This document shows positions 56,078 through 64,000 of a stretch of DNA of 64,000 nucleotides, in pieces. Both the position numbers and the translations under genes were made by a program. Each line of letters opens with the position of its first letter. Position 1 is the stretch's first letter. The stretch comes from Alphaproteobacteria bacterium. Lineage in GTDB: Bacteria > Pseudomonadota > Alphaproteobacteria > UBA2966. Location: contig JABILA010000037.1 in the NCBI GenBank assembly GCA_018654745.1, positions 60,038 to 124,037 on the forward strand, written 5' to 3'. The notes beneath the pieces were generated by a model. It did not search any database, had not been told where the DNA came from, and was given only the letters and a program-made list of their open reading frames with translations.

Positions 56078-56431
56078 ATGGGACGGCTGACAACACATGT
56101 CCTGGATACCGCGCGCGGTTGTCCGGCAGAAGGCGTGGGCATAGAGCTTTACAGGCTTTCAGGTGACAACCGGGAGAAACTGGCTTCTGTCGTGACCAAT
56201 GATGATGGTCGTGTCGATGGGCCGATTTTGGGCGATGATGACTTTGCCATCGGAACTTACGAACTGGTTTTCAAAGCTGGAAAATATCTCAGATCTTCCG
56301 GCGCACCTTTAACGGAACCAGCCTTTCTGGACGAGATCCCCATTCGCTTTGGCATTTCCGAGGGTGACGCGCACTACCATGTGCCTTTATTGTTGTCGCC
56401 TTATGGCTACAGTACCTACAGGGGAAGCTGA
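56078..56431 (+). CDS. uraH: 5-hydroxyisourate hydrolase
   Basis: A 117-residue transthyretin-like protein hydrolysing 5-hydroxyisourate to OHCU. It has the N-terminal [19 protein letters not shown] with the catalytic His and the C-terminal [18 protein letters not shown] ending in the YRGS tetrapeptide that distinguishes the enzyme from transthyretin. GGAGG lies 5 bp before the ATG at 56078. First gene of the plus-strand purine operon, 18 bp before xdhA. Confidence 0.96.
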   Translation: MGRLTTHVLDTARGCPAEGVGIELYRLSGDNREKLASVVTNDDGRVDGPILGDDDFAIGTYELVFKAGKYLRSSGAPLTEPAFLDEIPIRFGISEGDAHYHVPLLLSPYGYSTYRGS

Positions 56432-56449
56432 CGTGAGGTCCTGGACACG

Positions 56450-57925
56450 ATGAGATCAAGCGTAAGATTTTTGCTGGGTGACGAACAGCGCGAACTCACT
56501 GACATCGATCCAACCATGACCGTCCTGCGTTATTTACGCGAGTTTGAAGGGCGGGTTGGCAGCAAGGAAGGTTGTGCCGAAGGCGACTGCGGCGCTTGCA
56601 CAGTTGTTCTTGCTGAAGTCGGTCACGGCGCTGGCGGTGATGCCCTGACATATCGCGCTGTAAATGCGTGCATTCAGTTCCTGCCGACGCTGGACGGCAA
56701 GCAGCTTCTGACTGTTGAAGACCTGAAGTCTGCTGATGGCGCACTGCATCCCGTGCAGCAGTCGATGGTCGACAATCACGGCTCTCAATGCGGGTTTTGC
56801 ACGCCGGGCTTTGTGATGTCCCTGCACGCGCTTTATCAGCAGGGTGGCTCACAGGACCGTCTGGAAATTGACAACGCCCTGGCCGGTAATCTGTGTCGTT
56901 GCACAGGCTATGGCCCGATTGTGGCTGCCGCGCGCGCCATGACCGAATATGATGCGCCGGCACCGGGTGGTTTGCCCGAAGCGGAAGTGATTGCGCAATT
57001 GAAAGACTGGCAGGTGGGCGACGGTGTGTCTCTGGATTGGCAGGGACGGAAATATTTTGCCCCCCGTACGACCGAGGCCCTGGCCGCCATATACAAGCAT
57101 CACACCGAAGCCAACATTCTGGCCGGCGGCACAGATATCGGCCTCTGGGTCACCAAACAACATCGTCGTTTGCAAACCGTGATTTATATTGGCGAAGTTG
57201 AGGATCTGAACAATCTTGAAGTCGTTGATGGCGTGTTGCGTATTGGGGCCGGTGTGACCTATGAGAAGGCGATCACGACGATCAACGAACACTTCCCCGA
57301 ATTCGGTGAAATCATGCGCCGGATCGGCTCTCGTCAGATCAGAAATGTAGGCACCATTGGCGGCAATGTCGCCAACGGTTCCCCCATCGGTGATTCGCCC
57401 CCGGCACTGATTGCCCTGGGCGCAAGGCTGGTGTTGCGCTGTGGTCCCGACAGCCGCGAAATGGCCCTGGAAGATTTTTTTGTGGATTACGGCAACCAGG
57501 ATCGCCAGCCCGGCGAATTTGTTGAACGTATTGATGTGCCGTTGGCTGCGTCGGATCAGATGTTCCGCTGTTACAAAATTAGCAAGCGTTTTGATCAGGA
57601 TATTTCAGCCGCGCTCGGCGCTTTTGCGGTGACGCTGAATGACGACGGCAATGTTGCCGATGCCAGGATATGTTTTGGTGGCATGGCAGCGACACCCAAA
57701 CGAGCAGCGGCCACCGAAGCCGCTTTATTAGGGAAACCCTGGACAGAAGCCACCGTGCTGGCGGCTGCCGGACAAATGACAAATGATTACACGCCCCTGA
57801 CGGACATGCGGGCCAGTGCGGATTATCGCATGAAAGTGGCCCAAAACCTGCTGACAAAATTCTGGCTGGAAACCACTGAGGAAAGCCTCGAGTCCCGTCT
57901 CGTGGGAGTTGCCGTCAATGGATGA
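56450..57925 (+). CDS. xdhA: Xanthine dehydrogenase, iron-sulfur/FAD subunit
   Basis: A 491-residue small subunit. Two [2Fe-2S] domains: GCAEGDCGACTVV (plant-type, Cys42, 47 and 50) and CGFCTPGFVM...GNLCRCTGY. The FAD domain follows (about 190-380; ILAGGTDIGLW, RNVGTIGGNVANGSPIGDSPP), then the CO-dehydrogenase flavoprotein C-terminal domain. It passes electrons from the Mo-subunit to NAD. It overlaps xdhB by 8 bp. Confidence 0.95.
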   Translation: MRSSVRFLLGDEQRELTDIDPTMTVLRYLREFEGRVGSKEGCAEGDCGACTVVLAEVGHGAGGDALTYRAVNACIQFLPTLDGKQLLTVEDLKSADGALHPVQQSMVDNHGSQCGFCTPGFVMSLHALYQQGGSQDRLEIDNALAGNLCRCTGYGPIVAAARAMTEYDAPAPGGLPEAEVIAQLKDWQVGDGVSLDWQGRKYFAPRTTEALAAIYKHHTEANILAGGTDIGLWVTKQHRRLQTVIYIGEVEDLNNLEVVDGVLRIGAGVTYEKAITTINEHFPEFGEIMRRIGSRQIRNVGTIGGNVANGSPIGDSPPALIALGARLVLRCGPDSREMALEDFFVDYGNQDRQPGEFVERIDVPLAASDQMFRCYKISKRFDQDISAALGAFAVTLNDDGNVADARICFGGMAATPKRAAATEAALLGKPWTEATVLAAAGQMTNDYTPLTDMRASADYRMKVAQNLLTKFWLETTEESLESRLVGVAVNG

Positions 57926-60275
57926 TGTCGTGGCAACTGAAATGAAACAGGCGGATATTCGCGGTCGGGTCGGCAAAAGCCATATCCACGACAGCGCCGC
58001 AAAACATGTTGCAGGTGAAGCCACCTACATCGACGATATTCCTGTGCCGCAAAACTGTTTGCATATGATCGCCGCCATGTCTCAACGCGCGCATGCGAAG
58101 ATCAAAAAACTGGATGTCAGCAAGGTACGCACTGCACCCGGCGTGGCGCTTGTGCTGACAGCTAATGACCTGCCCGGCGTCAACGATATTAGTCCGACCG
58201 GCACCAAGGACGAGCCTGTGCTGGCTGAGGGTAAAGTTCATTTCCATGGGCAGCCAATATTTGCCGTTGCGGCAGACACGATTGATCTGGCCCGGGCGGC
58301 AGCTAAACTTGCTGAAGTCGAATATGAAGATCTTGAGCCACTGGTGACGGTTGAAGCGGCTTTGGCGGCTGATGAAAAAGTGCTGCCAACAGAAGTTCTT
58401 ACGTGCGGAGATCCCGCTGCCGGACTGGAAGTCGCACCACATCGCAGGCAAGGAAAAGTTCGCCTCGGTGGACAGGAGCACTTTTATCTGGAAGGTCATG
58501 TCTCTTTGGCCGTGCCCCAGGAAGACGGAGATGTTCTGGTTCATTGCTCGACCCAGCATCCGTCAGAAGTCCAGCACAATGTGGCCCATGTTCTGGGTCG
58601 CCCTAACAATGCGGTTACCGTGGAAGTCCGCCGCATGGGTGGCGGTTTTGGCGGCAAGGAAACCCAGGGTGCACAATGGGCCGCACTGGCTGCTGTTACA
58701 GCTGTCACAACAGGGCGTCCTGCCAAGTTCTGCCTTGACCGGGATGACGACATGATCATGACCGGCAAGCGTCATGATTTCATTGCCGACTACGATGTTG
58801 GTTATGATGATGACGGTCGCATACTGGCGCTGGATGTCATGCTAGCTGCTCGCTGTGGATTTTCCGCCGATCTGTCCGGGGCCATTGCCGACCGGGCCAT
58901 GTTCCACATCGACAACGGCTATTACCTCAGCGATCTGAAAGTAACTTCTCATCGCAGCCGCACCAACACAGTCTCCAATTGTGCCTTCCGGGGTTTTGGG
59001 GGACCGCAGGGCATGGTTGTGATTGAGCGCATTATCGATGACATCGCCAGTGTCTTGCAGAAAGAACCGCTGGATGTGCGCAAGGCGAATTTATATGGCG
59101 GTGAAGGGCGCAATGTCACACCGTATCAGATGACGGTGGAAGACAATGAACTGCCCGAGATGATCGCCATGCTGGAGCAAACGTCCGATTACGCGGCCCG
59201 CAAAAAGGAAATTGCGGATTACAACGCCACCAGCCGGATCATAAAGCGCGGCATTGCAATGACGCCGGTAAAATTCGGCATCTCATTTACGACAACTTTC
59301 CTTAATCAGGCCGGTGCCCTGATCCACCTTTATACGGATGGCAGTGTTCATCTGAACCATGGTGGCACCGAAATGGGGCAGGGACTGTTCCTTAAGGTTG
59401 CCCAGGTTGTGGCGCAGGAATTCAGCATTGATATCGACAACATCAAGATATCAGCAACGAATACCGGCAAGGTGCCAAATACGTCAGCGACGGCGGCATC
59501 CAGTGGAACCGACATGAACGGCATGGCTGCCCAGGCTGCGGCCCGGACCCTGAAACAAAGGCTAATCGCCTTCGCAACAGAACATTATGATGTTGCCGAG
59601 AGCGATGTCGTTTTTAGCGCCAACAAAGTGCGGGTGGGCGAGCAATCATTTTCCTTTGCTGAACTGGTCAACCAGGCCTACCTCAATCGTATTCAGTTGT
59701 CGGCAACCGGTTTCTACAAGACGCCGAAAATCCATTACGACCGCGAGACATTCAGCGGTCGGCCCTTCCTCTATTTTGCCTATGGAGTGGCCGTGTCCGA
59801 GGTCAAGATCGATACCCTGACCGGAGAGACCCGCACGACCCGCGTGGACATCCTGCATGACGTAGGCTCGTCCCTGAACCCGGCAATCGATGAAGGCCAG
59901 ATCGAAGGCGGCTTTATCCAGGGCATGGGTTGGCTGACCAGTGAGGAGCTTGTTTATGCCGATGATGGTCGTCTGTTGACGCACGCACCATCGACTTACA
60001 AAATTCCAGCCTGTGCGGATCGACCAGAAGAGTTTAATCTCAAGCTCTGGCCCAAGGGCCGTAACCGGGAAGAAACCATTCATCGCTCAAAGGCCGTGGG
60101 GGAACCACCATTAATGTTGGCAATCTCTGTACATCACGCTATCGCAGAGGCCGTCGGATGTGTGGGAGCGCCGGGACATATTGTTGCCCTGGATGCACCC
60201 GCCACACCGGAATGTGTGCTGGACGCAGTGGATCGAGCCAGAGCATCCATGACGTCCGGCGAGAAACCGTCATGA
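57918..60275 (+). CDS. xdhB: Xanthine dehydrogenase, molybdopterin subunit
   Basis: A 785-residue large subunit that oxidises hypoxanthine and xanthine to urate at a molybdenum centre. It has VGKSHIHDSAAKHVAGEATYIDD, the Moco segment RRMGGGFGGKETQ, CAFRGFGGPQGM, GGTEMGQGLF and KAVGEPPLMLA with the catalytic Glu. ATG at 57918 (a TTG 9 bp upstream is less likely). It overlaps xdhC by 4 bp (ATGA). Confidence 0.95.
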   Translation: MDDVVATEMKQADIRGRVGKSHIHDSAAKHVAGEATYIDDIPVPQNCLHMIAAMSQRAHAKIKKLDVSKVRTAPGVALVLTANDLPGVNDISPTGTKDEPVLAEGKVHFHGQPIFAVAADTIDLARAAAKLAEVEYEDLEPLVTVEAALAADEKVLPTEVLTCGDPAAGLEVAPHRRQGKVRLGGQEHFYLEGHVSLAVPQEDGDVLVHCSTQHPSEVQHNVAHVLGRPNNAVTVEVRRMGGGFGGKETQGAQWAALAAVTAVTTGRPAKFCLDRDDDMIMTGKRHDFIADYDVGYDDDGRILALDVMLAARCGFSADLSGAIADRAMFHIDNGYYLSDLKVTSHRSRTNTVSNCAFRGFGGPQGMVVIERIIDDIASVLQKEPLDVRKANLYGGEGRNVTPYQMTVEDNELPEMIAMLEQTSDYAARKKEIADYNATSRIIKRGIAMTPVKFGISFTTTFLNQAGALIHLYTDGSVHLNHGGTEMGQGLFLKVAQVVAQEFSIDIDNIKISATNTGKVPNTSATAASSGTDMNGMAAQAAARTLKQRLIAFATEHYDVAESDVVFSANKVRVGEQSFSFAELVNQAYLNRIQLSATGFYKTPKIHYDRETFSGRPFLYFAYGVAVSEVKIDTLTGETRTTRVDILHDVGSSLNPAIDEGQIEGGFIQGMGWLTSEELVYADDGRLLTHAPSTYKIPACADRPEEFNLKLWPKGRNREETIHRSKAVGEPPLMLAISVHHAIAEAVGCVGAPGHIVALDAPATPECVLDAVDRARASMTSGEKPS

Positions 60276-61129
60276 TCTGGTGGCATCCAGCCAGGGCGGC
60301 ATTTGACCGGGGCGAAGCCTGTATTCTGGTTCGGGTGCTGAGTATATCAGGCTCGGCACCACGAGAAGCCGGGGCGACGATGATCGTTTATGAGAGCGAG
60401 TTTGCCGGAACCGTTGGCGGCGGTGCGCTGGAGCATCGCTGCATGCAGCGGGCACGTGAACTACAAAAAGGCGAGGACCTGGCGCTCGGTGAAACAATCA
60501 CCGAAAAATGGATTTTGGGACCGGATATTGGCCAGTGCTGTGGCGGTGCCGTCGATCTGACATTGCAACGTATGGGCCTCGCTGCCTTTGACGGCCTTGA
60601 AAAAACCGAAGCTGCTGCCCGGGCCTTGCTGCCCGAAGTGTTCATTTTTGGCGCGGGTCATGTTGGTGGTGCCATCGCAAGGGCCTTGACCTCGTTGCCT
60701 TTGCGGACAGTTTGTGTCGACAACCGGGCCGAATTACTGGTTCGTCATGAGATGTTTGCCGAAACCCGACTGGTCGATGATCCGGTTGCAGAGATGGAAA
60801 ATGTTGCTGCCGGGGCGCTGGTTTTTGTTATGTCCCACAGCCACGATATCGATTACGATCTTTGTCAGGCAGCGCTGGAACGCGAAGATCTGGCCTTCGT
60901 TGGTTTGATCGGCAGTCAAACCAAGAAAGCCCGCTTTTTTCAACGTATGGAACGACAGGGCTTTGGCAAGGAAATACTTTCGCGGTTAACATGCCCTATC
61001 GGGATCGGTGGGATTACGGGCAAGGAACCGGCAGTTATCGCGGCCTCCGTGGCGGCGCAGGTATTGCAAATTACAGAAGAACTGGCAAAAAGCCGGACGG
61101 ACATCAGGGTGGTATCAACAGGGGGCTGA
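60272..61129 (+). CDS. xdhC: Xanthine dehydrogenase accessory protein (Moco chaperone)
   Basis: A 285-residue cytosolic protein that binds and helps sulfurate the molybdenum cofactor and load it into XdhB. It shows VRVLSISGSAPREAGATM, the conserved TVGGGALE, PDIGQCCGGAVDL with the cofactor-binding Cys, and the C-terminal Rossmann-like part VFIFGAGHVGGAIARAL. Its ATG overlaps the xdhB stop. Confidence 0.94.
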   Translation: MIWWHPARAAFDRGEACILVRVLSISGSAPREAGATMIVYESEFAGTVGGGALEHRCMQRARELQKGEDLALGETITEKWILGPDIGQCCGGAVDLTLQRMGLAAFDGLEKTEAAARALLPEVFIFGAGHVGGAIARALTSLPLRTVCVDNRAELLVRHEMFAETRLVDDPVAEMENVAAGALVFVMSHSHDIDYDLCQAALEREDLAFVGLIGSQTKKARFFQRMERQGFGKEILSRLTCPIGIGGITGKEPAVIAASVAAQVLQITEELAKSRTDIRVVSTGG

Positions 61130-61130
61130 A

Positions 61131-62711
61131 TTGCAGTCAGAAAACAATACGCAGTCGGCGCGAGTCGAAAAACCGTTGCTATCACTGCAAGGGATAACCA
61201 AGGCTTTTCCCGGCACGCTGGCCAACGATAATGTTGGATTTGATATCGGGCACGGTGAGATCCATGCCTTGCTGGGTGAAAATGGCGCTGGCAAAAGCAC
61301 CCTGGTAAAAATCATCTATGGTGTTTTGAAAGCCGACGCCGGTGAAGTTATCTGGGACGGTCAGGCCATGACCGTGGCCGGACCTGCTGCTGCCCGACAA
61401 CGTGGCATCGGCATGGTGTTCCAGCATTTCTCCCTGTTCGAAGCCATGACCGTGCAGGAAAATATTGGTCTTGCTGTGACCGACGAGAAAGACCGCAAGA
61501 TCCTGCGCCAGAGCATCATTGATGTCTCCCACGGCTACGGTTTGCCACTTGATCCGGATCGCCATGTCCACACAATGTCCGTAGGCGAACGCCAGCGGAT
61601 CGAAATTGTACGCTGCCTGTTGGCCAACCCTAAATTGTTGATCCTGGATGAGCCAACTTCGGTTCTGACGCCCCAGGAAGTGGCGCGCCTGTTTGAAACC
61701 CTGAACAAACTTTCGTCCGAAGGCTGCGCCATTTTGTATATCAGCCACAAACTGCACGAAGTCCAGGAACTGTGTGAGCACGCCACCATCCTGCGAGGCG
61801 GCAAGGTTGTTGGTGAATGCAATCCGAAGGTTGAGACCCCGCGTAGCATGGCCGAGTTGATGATCGGCGATAAGCTGACCCCGCCGGAACGCAACAAACC
61901 GGACTTGTCAGGCGCGCCGACACGTCTTGAGGTTTCCAATCTGTCCTTGCCATCGGACAATCCCTTTGGTGTCGATTTGGACAAGGTTTCTTTTGCTGTC
62001 AAAGGCGGCGAAATCCTGGGTGTGGCAGGTATTGCCGGCAGCGGCCAGGTGGAACTGATGGCCGCGTTGGCTGGTGAAACCGTTATTGCAGACAATGATG
62101 ATTGTGTGCGCATAGACGGCAATGCCGTGGCGGCACACGGCCCCGGGAAACGGCGACACCTGGGTGCAGTGTTTGTGCCCGAAGAACGAAACGGTCATGG
62201 CGCAGTACCTGCCATGACGCTGGCGGATAATGCCTTTCTGACGGGTTTTCGTCGCATGAATCTGATCAAAAATGGTTTGATCCAGACAGAGCCAACAGAG
62301 GCTTTTGCCAATGACATCATCCAGTCCTTTGATGTCCGCACAACAGGACCCGCCGCCGAGGCGGGAAGCCTGTCCGGCGGTAATCTGCAAAAATTCATTG
62401 TCGGTCGGGAAGTCCGGCAGGAACCGGGCGTGATGGCTATAAATCAGCCGACATGGGGCGTTGATGCCGGGGCGGCTGCGGCAATTCACCAGCAACTCAT
62501 CGATCTTTCCGGACGTGGTGCGGCTGTGCTGGTAATTTCCCAGGACCTCGACGAAATATTTGCTGTGTGTGACCACATATGCGTGATGGCCGAGGGGCAT
62601 TTGTCCGATGTGCGGCCTATCGGTGATGTATCGGTCGAGGAAATTGGCATTCTCATGGGTGGTCTGCACGATCAGGCTGCCTCCCCCGCAACGTCGCAGG
62701 CGGAGGCTTGA
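61131..62711 (+). CDS. Purine/nucleoside ABC transporter, double ATPase subunit
   Basis: A 526-residue tandem ATPase of the BmpA-type (YufO-like) nucleoside family. The first domain has Walker A LLGENGAGKST, signature MSVGERQRIEIVR and Walker B LLILDEPTSVLTP. The second is degenerate (GIAGSGQVELM instead of a P-loop Lys; LSGGNLQKFIVGRE kept), normal for this class. TTG at 61131, one base after the xdhC stop with a G-rich site upstream, is the best start; no ATG precedes Walker A. Placement behind xdhABC points to purine or nucleoside uptake. Confidence 0.88.
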   Translation: MQSENNTQSARVEKPLLSLQGITKAFPGTLANDNVGFDIGHGEIHALLGENGAGKSTLVKIIYGVLKADAGEVIWDGQAMTVAGPAAARQRGIGMVFQHFSLFEAMTVQENIGLAVTDEKDRKILRQSIIDVSHGYGLPLDPDRHVHTMSVGERQRIEIVRCLLANPKLLILDEPTSVLTPQEVARLFETLNKLSSEGCAILYISHKLHEVQELCEHATILRGGKVVGECNPKVETPRSMAELMIGDKLTPPERNKPDLSGAPTRLEVSNLSLPSDNPFGVDLDKVSFAVKGGEILGVAGIAGSGQVELMAALAGETVIADNDDCVRIDGNAVAAHGPGKRRHLGAVFVPEERNGHGAVPAMTLADNAFLTGFRRMNLIKNGLIQTEPTEAFANDIIQSFDVRTTGPAAEAGSLSGGNLQKFIVGREVRQEPGVMAINQPTWGVDAGAAAAIHQQLIDLSGRGAAVLVISQDLDEIFAVCDHICVMAEGHLSDVRPIGDVSVEEIGILMGGLHDQAASPATSQAEA

Positions 62712-62712
62712 A

Positions 62713-63795
62713 ATGATCAGACTTGAACCCAGACAGCAACATTCGCAGGCCATGATTTATCTGTCACCGATCATTGCCATCATCCTGACCTTGATCAGTG
62801 GTCTGGTGATTTTTTCCCTGTTTGGCAAAAATCCGGTAACGGCCCTGTACACCTTTTTTGTGATGCCCCTGACCACGGTCTACAGCCTGACGGAATTGCT
62901 GGTGAAGGCAACGCCCTTGATCCTCATTGGTGTTGGACTATCCATCGGCTTTCGCGCCAATGTCTGGAATATTGGTGCCGAAGGGCAATTGACCCTGGGC
63001 GCCATCTTTGGTGGTGGCCTGGCGATCTGGTTCCACGATAGTGAATCAATCTTTTTGTTGCCGGCCATGATTATTTTTGGCGCTGTCGGAGGCATGTTAT
63101 ATGGGGCTATTCCCGCATTTCTGAGAACCCGATACGGGGTCAATGAAATCCTGACCAGTTTGATGTTGACCTATGTAGCGACCCTGCTCCTCAGTTTTCT
63201 CGTGACCGGACCGTGGCGTGATCCGGGTGGATATAATTTTCCGGAATCACGAACCTTTTCTGAGGCCGGTATGATGCCGATCATCCTCGAAGAATCCCGA
63301 TTGCATTTTGGCTCGATCCTGGCACTTTTTGCTGTGATCGGTGGCTGGGTATTAATGGGTAAATCCTTGATTGGCTTCCAGCTCAAGGTCGTGGGTCTCG
63401 CACCTTCCGCCGCCAAACATGTGGGCTTTATCGAAAACAAGTTGATCTGGTTCAGTTTGCTGGTCGGCGGTGGTCTGGCTGGTATTGCCGGGGTCAGTGA
63501 AGTCGCCGGACCCATCGGGCAATTGCTGCCTTCAGTTTCTCCCGGATATGGCTTTACAGCGATCATCGTGGCCTTCCTTGGTCGCTTGCATCCGGTTGGT
63601 GTGGTCTTCGCTGGTCTGGTCATGGCATTGACCTACATCGGCGGTGAAACTGCACAAATCGAAATCGGTACGCCTGCGGCAGTGACCGGTTTGTTCCAGG
63701 GCATCTTGTTGTTTTTCCTGCTGGCATCGGATGTATTGACCAGCTACCGCGTTCGTTTCGGCAAACCCCAGGCAGCACGCGGAGGTGCATCATGA
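62713..63795 (+). CDS. Purine/nucleoside ABC transporter, permease 1
   Basis: A 360-residue membrane permease of the branched-chain/sugar-type superfamily (YufP-like) with about nine helices: IIAIILTLISGLVIFSLFG near the start, NVWNIGAEGQLTLGAIFGG, AFLRTRYGVNEILTSLMLTY, and GYGFTAIIVAFLGRLHPVG. ATG at 62713, one base after the ATPase stop; the stop overlaps the next start (ATGA). Confidence 0.9.
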   Translation: MIRLEPRQQHSQAMIYLSPIIAIILTLISGLVIFSLFGKNPVTALYTFFVMPLTTVYSLTELLVKATPLILIGVGLSIGFRANVWNIGAEGQLTLGAIFGGGLAIWFHDSESIFLLPAMIIFGAVGGMLYGAIPAFLRTRYGVNEILTSLMLTYVATLLLSFLVTGPWRDPGGYNFPESRTFSEAGMMPIILEESRLHFGSILALFAVIGGWVLMGKSLIGFQLKVVGLAPSAAKHVGFIENKLIWFSLLVGGGLAGIAGVSEVAGPIGQLLPSVSPGYGFTAIIVAFLGRLHPVGVVFAGLVMALTYIGGETAQIEIGTPAAVTGLFQGILLFFLLASDVLTSYRVRFGKPQAARGGAS

Positions 63796-64000
63796 ACGGC
63801 ATGGACTGGATTGTACCCGTTGTCATGACTGTGATTACAGCATCGACGCCACTGGTTTTTGCGGCCCTCGGAGAATTGGTCACCGAAAAATCCGGCGTCC
63901 TGAACCTCGGGGTTGAAGGTATGATGTTGGTGGGTGCGGTGTCTGCTTTTGCAGTTGCATCCTCAACCGGCAGCGGCTCGCTCGGTATTATTGCCGGTGC
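63792..64000 (+). CDS. Purine/nucleoside ABC transporter, permease 2 (cut by window end)
   Basis: The first 69 codons of a second permease (YufQ-like): MDWIVPVVMTVITASTPLVF, then ALGELVTEKSGVLNLGVEGMMLVGA, which is the conserved N-terminal block of this half of the heterodimer. The ATG overlaps the permease 1 stop. The remainder and the expected BmpA-like binding protein would lie beyond position 64000. Confidence 0.9.
   Translation, partial: MNGMDWIVPVVMTVITASTPLVFAALGELVTEKSGVLNLGVEGMMLVGAVSAFAVASSTGSGSLGIIAG

Noticed and set aside
1..64000. CRISPR array, prophage, rRNA operon or transposase
   Set aside because: No regularly spaced repeats, phage structural genes, rRNA segments or transposase motifs were seen on either strand.

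Overview
The window comes from a free-living, Gram-negative heterotroph, most likely an alphaproteobacterium. The evidence is bacterial-type operons with many 4-bp start/stop overlaps, BadH/BadI-like and purine-catabolism genes, many two-component sensors, and a lipoprotein signal. I cannot name the genus from sequence alone. The outstanding trait is selenocysteine (Sec) use. The window holds tRNA-Sec (selC), selB and selA, plus two genes whose reading frames are cut by an in-frame UGA that is best read as Sec: a GrdB-family protein next to selA, and a deiodinase-like protein 10 kb further on. selD is not in the window.

Layout, 0-25 kb. The 3' part of a TPP riboswitch leads thiB-thiP-thiQ (thiamine uptake). 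A lipoprotein caspase homologue follows, then a palindromic repeat, selC, and a roughly 0.94 kb segment flanked by two copies of the selB 3' end (the outer copy is a broken selB remnant). Next come selB-selA (minus) and the divergent GrdB-like selenoprotein. A minus-strand block carries an EamA exporter, a HisC-like aminotransferase, a CMD/AhpD-like protein and a three-gene deoxysugar set (RfbC-like epimerase, SDR, DegT-fold dehydratase with His in place of the PLP lysine). After that are a GST, a second EamA exporter, and a TcuA-like flavoprotein - NAD dehydrogenase - deiodinase-like selenoprotein operon. Two unrecognised genes and an MBL-fold hydrolase end this part.

Layout, 25-50 kb. A CoA-transferase, a second caspase homologue with an EF-hand-like loop and an SH3-like tail, a GMC oxidoreductase, and a compact trio (small YLDPGTGS protein, methyltransferase, sulfatase-like membrane protein). 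Then badR / badH-badI, which belong to cyclohexanecarboxylate-type ring degradation. A signalling block follows: two large histidine kinases, an OmpR-type regulator, a single-domain receiver and a NIT-domain chemoreceptor that ends in a clear terminator. Then a glycosyltransferase, rfbB-rfbA (dTDP-sugar), a glyoxylate-type aminotransferase and a soluble PAS kinase.

Layout, 50-64 kb. This is a purine/ureide catabolism region built around a GntR regulator. On the minus strand, gntR-puuE-uraD-alc-allA runs tightly into a CMD-family gene and an aroE-like gene. On the plus strand, uraH-xdhA-xdhB-xdhC runs into a BmpA-type nucleoside/purine ABC transporter (ATPase, permease, and a second permease cut by the window end). 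Together they would import a purine or nucleoside and take xanthine to urate, then 5-hydroxyisourate to allantoin, allantoate, ureidoglycolate and glyoxylate plus urea. No urate oxidase is seen inside the window.
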